A stretch of DNA of 64,000 bases from assembly GCF_050003625.1 (NCBI RefSeq), contig NC_134399.1:146004473-146068472 (forward strand), in the 5' to 3' direction. Below, piece by piece: positions 57,741 to 64,000 of this stretch. Under the pieces are notes generated by a model. That model saw only the letters and a list, made by a program, of their open reading frames with translations. It was not told where the DNA came from and ran no database searches. Position 1 is the first letter of the stretch. Each line of letters begins with the position of its first letter. The stretch is from Haematobia irritans. Its lineage: Eukaryota > Arthropoda > Insecta > Diptera > Muscidae. Both the position numbers and the translations under genes were made by a program.

Positions 57741-58184
57741 ATAGCCCCCCATATAGACCTAACTCCCGGATTTATTTCTTAGGCTGCTAGAAACTGTAGT
57801 TTTTATCCACTTTGCCTGAAAATTTAATTATACTGGTATTTTAGACCCTCAAAAATTTGTATAGCATTGTTTTCTATCGGTCCATTATGTAAGACATTGG
57901 TCGATCGACCGATTTCATTTCTGGAAGGTATAGCAGGAACACTGATCATAAAAATTGCTTGAAACTAAAAATAAAATTTCCAGATTTTACTCCTTGTTAT
58001 CATTTAAATAATGGCAGTAAAAATCTAGGGATTTAAGATTTCAAATCAAGGTTTTTTTTCATCATTTACACGGTATGTTTATGATTTCTCTAAAATTCAA
58101 ACAACATTGTTTTTTTTATAAATCCAGAATCTGATCTAGTCTTGATGGGTAGAATTTTTAAATTTATGTTCGGGAAGTGTACTG

Positions 58185-58815
58185 CACTGAAAAAAATATT
58201 TACGTGATATTAAAGATTTCGCAACCTAAATTTTAGGATGCGAAATTTACAAAATATTAAGGACAAATTTTAATTAAAATAAAGTTTATAATATTTGCTT
58301 CAAAAATTTTTTCATTAATTTTAGGACACATATTTTGTAAATTTGCGTCCCTCCGTTTAAGTCGCATATCTTTGAACTAAGGCTAATTTTACTTAAAGTA
58401 AAGATTTTTGATTTAAAGAAATTGTCCTTAAATTAACTGAAATATTGAAACTTTAGATTTAAGATAAAAACGTTTCAAATATAGGCTAAGACTTATTTTG
58501 AGGATTTAGCGTTTTTGGTTTAAAGTTATTAAGAAAACGTTTTTTACTTTGAAGTATCCGTTATAATTTAATTTTTAAACTGACATTTGTTTGTACGTGA
58601 GTACCTTTATTAATAAAACGCGAAAAGAGAATGAAAATTTGATAAATGAGATCTGTATCCCAATTTTAATTATATTGGTCCTAGATTTAAAGCCAGATAG
58701 GTCGCTAAAAAATGCCTTTATTTTAAAGAACCCGCATCTTTGGCTCGGAATCAATACCAAAATCCTTAAAGGAAGGTCAAAAGCTTTGGATCCAAGTAAA
58801 CTTTTTCTTTGAGTG
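58185..58815 (+). mobile_element. E2-type short DNA element, complete
   Basis: CACTGAAAAAAATATTTACG to CTTTTTCTTTGAGTG, 631 bp, flanked by TG on both sides (58183-58184, 58816-58817). Order and sequence match 50913-51525 throughout. Confidence 0.85.
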
Positions 58816-58824
58816 TGGTTAAAC

Positions 58825-58985
58825 TAATCTGGTTGGGAGAATATCTTTCATCAAATACCCTGAAATTCTATATATTATCCAGTAGCCCGCTACGACGAAG
58901 AGTTTTCAAAGTAAATTGTTATAAATTGTTATATTTAAGATTCGGCCCGGCCGAACTTACTACTGTATATAATTGTTTTCAGTGT
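58825..58985 (+). mobile_element. DINE-like G-type end
   Basis: GTAGCCCGCTACGACGAAGA then GATTCGGCCCGGCCGAACTT, a hairpin like that of the B right end, and TACTGTATATAATTG. Matches 38258-38425 reversed. Confidence 0.65.
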
Positions 58986-58989
58986 GATT

Positions 58990-59392
58990 ATTAGAAAGCA
59001 TATACTAAAATCACGTACCAAATTTCAACAGTATTGTAATATATGTATAATAATGGACCAATTTTCGCAATGATGTTAGAGGCCATACAATAACATCACG
59101 TACCAAATTTCAAGCGGATCGGATAATGTTTGCTCTTCCAAGAGGCTCCGGATATCAAATATAAGGGCGTTTTATATGGGGTCTATACCTAAAAGTGAAC
59201 CGATAAGGCCACTGTTAGGACCGATAGTTGCAAAACCATGTGACCTACATCATAAACAGCGACTTGTGGCAAGATAACGACTTGATAGCCTATTTCGATC
59301 GGAAGTTAGCGCAATTTAACCGACGGACGTTTGCCTAGATCGACTAAGGATTTTACACCTTTAATATCACGTATATATTTTTTCAGTGAATA
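58990..59392 (-). mobile_element. DINE-like B fragment and E2 end
   Basis: Reversed partial B units (CACGTACCAAATTTCAA, GGATCGGATAATGTTTGCTC), then CTACATCATAAACAGCGACT and ACCGACGGACG before the core decays. 59358-59392 is the terminal ~35 bp of an E2 (TATCACG...TTTTTTCAGTG). Confidence 0.72.
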
Positions 59393-59394
59393 AC

Positions 59395-60925
59395 GATTTT
59401 TCCAAATTTTCAAAAAGTGGAAAACTCGACTTTTTCCTTTTTTCAAGAAGACGAAAAATCGCCTTTTATATTCTGCTTACAATTCATTTTTGATTTAATA
59501 AAAATATTGATTGACTTTTCCCTCAGTGTATTCGTTGGGATATCATCGGTGCGATTTAGTGAGTGAGTTTATATTCCATGGATGCTTGCAATGCCAATAT
59601 CAGTCATGCCCTGCATCAGGCATATGAATGTCGTCTTCGTGCACAATGTGGGGCTCCTAGACTTGGATGGTGCGTCGTCGTTTGCTTGAAGTGATGTGGC
59701 TGACTGCTAAAGATGAAGATACTCTGGGGAAAAGTGTAAAGGTTAACAACAACAAAACTCACTAATAGAAGCAAAAACAAGAATGTGCATCTTTTGACTC
59801 AGTGACTGAATGATTATTTAGTTGGTTGGTGGAATTTTTTCTTTACATCAACTGACTGACGAGTGGGGTGAACGATTGGAATGATGCATGTGAAAAAGAA
59901 TAAAGACGAGTATCATTTTTCAATTTATTGATGATGTTCAATTTTTTGCTATGACTTCCATCTCACACTCGATAGCAGGGTCCCTCTTCTCCTTCTCCAT
60001 CATAATTTCTGTTTAAAGGCCCAGCTTCCCATGTGATGGGCCCAAAACGTGCATTTGTAACACAAAAATATAATCTTGCCATTATTTCCCTTCAGAAGAA
60101 AGCAAAAGAAGGTTATTAGGTTGATTAGTTTTCTTTTGTTCGGCAACAACAAACAAAAAAAAAACGTTGTCCTCCGAAAGCCCAAAAAAATGATGACTGA
60201 GTAGGGTCATGCTATGTGAAGGATCAGAAGGTAAGCGAACGACCGTATGTGTGTGTGGCGAAAGGTCCTACAAAAGCTATATTGCATTTTAAGGGTCATT
60301 GAATACCAAATTGGAAATTTTTTGCAATTTTTTCTCCTTAATTCGATATTGATTGGCTCCAAAGCAGATACTTCTACAATTAGATTGTAAAATAGTCATT
60401 ACAGATACAAATCGTATCGGGGAAAATGTGTCATTGAAGCGATGATTACATGTTTTGATTGGAGATGTACGATTATCTCGGAGAAAGGCGAAAAGCCACC
60501 TACTAATTGTGTTCAAGACAAGGCAAATGGAAAATTGTGTTAAGGGTCATACTTTGAAAAGGACAGTGTGAAAGATTCGAAGGTAATTTTTAATGAGTCT
60601 GACAATAGACAATGAACGTGGCAGTGTGATTTAAGTATTATGGATTTTTTATTGATATAGGTTGAATCTTATTTATGGAATTTATATCTAAAGTTAGAAA
60701 ACTCGATAATAGGTGGTATCAAAAATGAAAAACTTTTAAAACAAATTTTGGAACAACAGTACACTGTTGTGAACGACTGATTAGGAAATTCGCAGTGGTT
60801 TTTTACCGCTTAATCTGAACAACAATACAGCTCCGTTGGGGAATAAGAGGACAAATATCTACCATCTCGTATTGTAAGAGCGCCAATTGAATGTCCGCGA
60901 GATAGCTGAGCCAACAAGTACATTG
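59395..60925. other. Unassigned DNA
   Basis: Less AT-rich than its surroundings in places. No recognisable gene or repeat. Short frames (for example 60289-60516 minus) lack motifs. Confidence 0.5.
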
Positions 60926-60927
60926 GA

Positions 60928-62299
60928 AACAAGTAAGGAAAGTCTAAAGTCGGGAGGGGCCGACTATATTATACCCTTCACCACTTTGTAAGTCCACATT
61001 TTTGATACCATATCAAATCCATCAAATGCGTTGGATGCTATATGAATCCATACACATGTATTCTGTATATCTGAGCAGATCTGTACAGAGTTATGCAATA
61101 GTTATAGATTTTACATTTAAGTCGGCTAATGCGCTGAGGTGGAACACAACGTTAGTAAAAAAATAAATAAATAAAAATAAAGGTTTGTCCCAAATACATA
61201 CATTTAAATATCACTCGATCTGGACAGAATTTGATAGACTTGTACAAAATCTATAGACTGAAAATTTAAGTTGGCTAATGCACTAGGGTGGAACATAATG
61301 TTAGTAAAAAAATATGGGAAACATTTAAATCTAAAGCAATTTTAAGGAAACTTCGCAAAAGTTATTTATGATATATCGCTCGATATATATGTCTTAGAAG
61401 TTTAGGAAAATTAGAGTAATTTTTACAACTTTTCGACTAAGCAGTGGCGATTTTACAAGGAAAATGTTGTTATTTTGACCATTTTTGTCGAAATCAGAAA
61501 AACATATATATGGGAGCTATATCTAAATCTGAACCGATTTCAACCAAATTTGGCACGCATAGTTACAATGCAAATTCTACTCCCTGTGCAAAATTTCACT
61601 TAAATCAGAGTAAAAGATTGACCACTGTGGTCATATGAGTGTAAATCGGGCGAAAGCTATATGTGGCAGCTATATCTAAATCTGAACCGATTTCAATAAA
61701 GTTTGGCACACTTGACTACACTACCAATTGTACTCCTAGTGCAAAATTTCAACGAAATTGGGCTAAAACTCTGGCTTCTGGGACCGTATTAGTCCATATC
61801 GGGCGAAAGATATATATATATATATATATATGGGAGCTATATCTAAATCTGAGCCGATTTCAACCAAATTTGGCACGCATAGTAACACTGCTGATTCTAC
61901 TCCCTATGCAAAATTTCAACTGAATCGGAGCAAAAAGTTGGCCTCTGAGGGCAAATGAGTGTAAATCGGGCGAAAGCTATATATGGGAGCTATATCTAAA
62001 TCTGAACCGATTTGGCTGATATTTTGCACGTTTCAAAATCAATAGGGATCGTCTTTGAGCCGAAACAGGACCCTATACCAAATTTTAGGACAATCGGACT
62101 AAAACTGCGAGCTGTACTTTGAACACAAAAATACATCAACAGACAGACAGACAGACGGACATCGCTAAATCGACTCAGAATTTAATTCTAAGCCTATCCG
62201 TATACTAAAAGGTTGGTCTATGATTACTCCTTCTTGGCGTTACATACAAATGCACAAACTTATTATACCCTGTACCACAGTAGTGGTGAAGGGTATAAA
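60928..62299 (+). mobile_element. DINE-like family A element with internal duplication
   Basis: Left end with GTCGGGAGGGGCCGAC and TTATACCCTTCACCAC. The segment after GTTAGTAAAAAAATAAATAA re-enters at AAAGGTTTGTCCCAAATACA, so ~110 bp of the left part are present twice. Array units follow, one with a lengthened TA run, then the CAGACAGACAGACGG run and the right hairpin TTATACCCTGTACCAC...GTGGTGAAGGGTATAA. Confidence 0.85.
61809..61830. repeat. Short (TA)n tract, about 11 units
   Basis: Located at the same place in the A unit (after GGGCGAAAGA, before TGGGAGCTATATC) as the 206-bp tract at 41.6 kb. An intermediate length. Confidence 0.9.
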
Positions 62300-62561
62300 A
62301 ACTAAATTGTATTCCGAATTTTGACATTAATTTAATTAACAAAAACTTTAATTTTTTTTTTTGAGATTTTTAACTAGCAGTTACGAAATGATTCCTTCTC
62401 GAAAAGCAAAAATTAACAAAAGAATTAAACAAAGCAAAAATGCCAAGAATAACATCACATTGTAGAGTCAGTTTAGATTTGTTTGAATTGCCTGCCTTTT
62501 GCACAAATTATGGCCTACAACGGGCCCCTTTCCCGGTGAAGAGGCGTTTTTAGATGATAGA
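62300..62561. other. AT-rich DNA, nothing recognised
   Basis: No gene, RNA or known repeat identified. Confidence 0.5.
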
Positions 62562-62563
62562 TA

Positions 62564-63184
62564 CACTGAAAAAAAGCATGCCCTGTTCCAAAGATTTTGA
62601 TTCCGAGCCAAAGAAGCGCAGAATACAAGTAAGGATACTTTTAAGACACAATTCTCTTTTAAATTTGGGTTTTATGTACTTGCTTCTAGGAAGCACATTT
62701 TAATTTTTTCAGATTTTTTTCTTCATATGCTATCAAAGTTCTTTAAAGCCGAGTTAATGACGACTTTATTTTCTAAATTAAGACTCGACTTCTAGTAGAA
62801 ATTATGCTGTGTTTCAAGTAAAAAATCTTTAAAATAAAATGATGAAAAACATGTCCTATATTTGAACGATTTTTTGCTTTGTAGTCAAGATGCAAGACGA
62901 CAAAAAAATTTAAAGACAATTTTATAAATTTTGAAAGAAATTTTCTGAATTATTAAAGTCAAGTTGGCCTTAGCCCAAAATTTTTTTCTTTCATGTTATG
63001 ATACCCATTTTTAAGTCAAAACTCTTAATTATAAGGACAATACGACCTCATTGAAAAGTTGATCGACTTTTGGACAAGGAAAAAACTATATATTAGAGAA
63101 ATGCGTCTTTTATGCTAAACAAAATTTGCATTCGTATTTTAAAGACATGAAATCTTTGACCTCACGACATTATTTTTTTCAGTG
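62564..63184 (+). mobile_element. E1-type short DNA element, reference copy
   Basis: 621 bp from CACTGAAAAAAAGCATGCCC to TTATTTTTTTCAGTG, flanked by TA (62562-62563, 63185-63186). No coding frame. Five other E1 pieces in the window can be ordered against it. Confidence 0.85.
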
Positions 63185-63186
63185 TA

Positions 63187-63417
63187 CTGTGGTATATTTT
63201 AGTGACAGCCTTACTCTCCAAAATGACAAAGGCGCAAAAGTCTTACGGATTAATATCTGGAGATTTTGATGGCCATTTTGCTGTAGAAATTAAACGAGAA
63301 GTCCTGTTGGAATGTCCAGGGTGTGTGGCCGAAATATTTGTCTGCTCAAGGCTTCAATAGTGTCCACACCCGAATTGTGCTGTAATTATTTTTTTTCGAA
63401 TTTTGAAATGTCAATGG
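63187..63417. other. Unassigned DNA
   Basis: No identifiable gene or repeat. Confidence 0.45.
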
Positions 63418-63419
63418 TA

Positions 63420-63669
63420 CACCCAGAGAAGGAATATGATCACCTCAAACATGTTTCAAGAGCAAAATATTATTTTTGGATGGTGACCATGTAACATGTT
63501 TATCGCAAAAATGTTGTTTTCTCGGCAAACATAACGTGCTTTCTGAAAACAAATACATCATTTCCGAGAAAATAACATGGTTGCTGCGAACATGTTACAT
63601 GGTCACCATCCAAAAATAACATTTTGCTCTTGAAACATGTTTGAGGTGATCATATTCCTTCTCTGGGTG
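63420..63669. mobile_element. 250-bp foldback MITE with TA flanks
   Basis: Near-perfect inverted arms of ~85-90 bp, from CACCCAGAGAAGGAATATGA at the left to ATTCCTTCTCTGGGTG at the right, flanked by TA (63418-63419, 63670-63671). The ~75-bp centre also has partial symmetry (TTCTCGGCAAACAT / TTTCCGAGAAAATAACATG). The few differences between arms suggest it is young. Confidence 0.9.
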
Positions 63670-63937
63670 TATGTTTATCAGCGATTAAGGCGAGAAGATT
63701 TTGTGACGGTCTAATGTGTGTGACCATATAGTCACGCAAGCACAGCCCGGGTTAGGGAAATTTTCCCTATAATATTCGGCATTAAAGGTGTGTATGTGAC
63801 ACGAAAGTCCACAATATTTACGATCTCATTTTCAGTTTGGTTCATCTGTCAGATCGCATTCCCTGATATGTCCCCGCATTAATACCCTAATAATGCAGAA
63901 TTCCTTCGAGGTAAGAGTATGTCGTATCTGGAATGTA

Positions 63938-64000
63938 AAGGGTGATTTGTTAAGAGCTTGATAACTTTTTTTAAACAAAAAACGCATAAAATTTGCAAAA
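63938..64000 (+). mobile_element. Terminus of a further TA-targeting transposon, cut by window edge
   Basis: AAGGGTGATTTGTTAAGAGC follows TA at 63936-63937 and continues TTGATAACTTTTTTTAAAC. It has the look of a terminal inverted repeat of an IS630/Tc1/mariner element. The rest lies outside the window, so it cannot be confirmed here. Confidence 0.6.

Larger units (their letters stand above)
56348..57960 (+). mobile_element. DINE-like family C element
   Basis: Left hairpin (TATACCCACCACCATAG...GATGGGGGTATAATAAG), mini-me core with TATATATATTCTTGATCAGG and a long GTCC/GTCT run, then a 153-bp array whose unit (CCATATAGACCGATCTCCCG, GCCTGAAATTGGAAATCTAG) is clearly distinct from A and B. A 58-bp GC-rich insertion lies at 57547. 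The right end is not recognised. Confidence 0.82.

Noticed and set aside
60289..60516. 75-codon minus-strand frame as a possible host exon
   Set aside because: No recognisable motif, no splice context that I could support, and length expected by chance.

Overview
The window looks like non-genic DNA from a higher fly, most likely a muscid (Haematobia, Stomoxys or Musca type). It is AT-rich. I found no host gene, rRNA or functional tRNA. Nearly everything identifiable is mobile or repetitive DNA, often two to four insertions deep. Two kinds of sequence point to a muscid: mariner copies whose readable protein matches the Himar1 (horn fly) type, and several hundred-bp repeat families of the DINE-1/mini-me kind known from flies. 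The species call is inference.

Main components. (1) DINE-1/mini-me-like elements with hairpin termini, here called A, A2, B and C. Their centres are arrays with a 153-bp period; B also carries a 30-bp minisatellite. They occupy about 2.5-7.7, 7.7-11.2, 13.2-15.7, 20.7-22.9, 24.6-26.7, 32.1-34.3, 40.6-42.1, 44.3-45.8, 55.5-58.0 and 59-62.3 kb. (2) A tRNA-derived SINE with a (CCTAA)n tail, in nine copies, four of them with clear target-site duplications. It shares its last ~70 bp with a LINE at 28.2-29.1 kb. (3) IS630/Tc1/mariner DNA transposons: a nearly complete DD37E element with an uninterrupted 342-codon transposase (18.3-19.6 kb), two broken Himar1-like mariners (21.1-22.2 and 43.4-46.2 kb), a relic mariner of another subfamily (16.1-16.4 kb) and an element cut by the right edge. 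(4) Many short non-autonomous DNA elements flanked by TA, TTAA or AC. (5) Long 30-bp minisatellite blocks at 35.9-37.2, 39.0-40.0 and 47.7-49.9 kb.

The most striking item is at 9554-10679: a 437-bp unit repeated head to tail (two full copies and a partial third, apparently identical), inserted in the minisatellite of a B element. On the minus strand each copy carries a complete type I hammerhead ribozyme, with the CUGAUGA and GAAA core, all three helices and a GUA cleavage triplet. The ribozymes lie exactly 437 nt apart, as expected for a retrozyme-like or Penelope-linked self-cleaving RNA retroelement. A decayed relative with a mutated core lies at 37.53-37.69 kb on the other strand.

Other points of interest: two very long (TA)n tracts that grew from short TA runs inside DINE-like elements; a 62-bp insertion made only of a LINE tail with a 12-bp target duplication; a TA-flanked element with two divergent tRNA-like heads; and a 153-bp period (51 codons) shared by three diverged repeat families with a comparable open frame. 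Stretches described as empty hold nothing I can identify by eye. All coordinates were read by hand; repeat edges may be off by a few bases.
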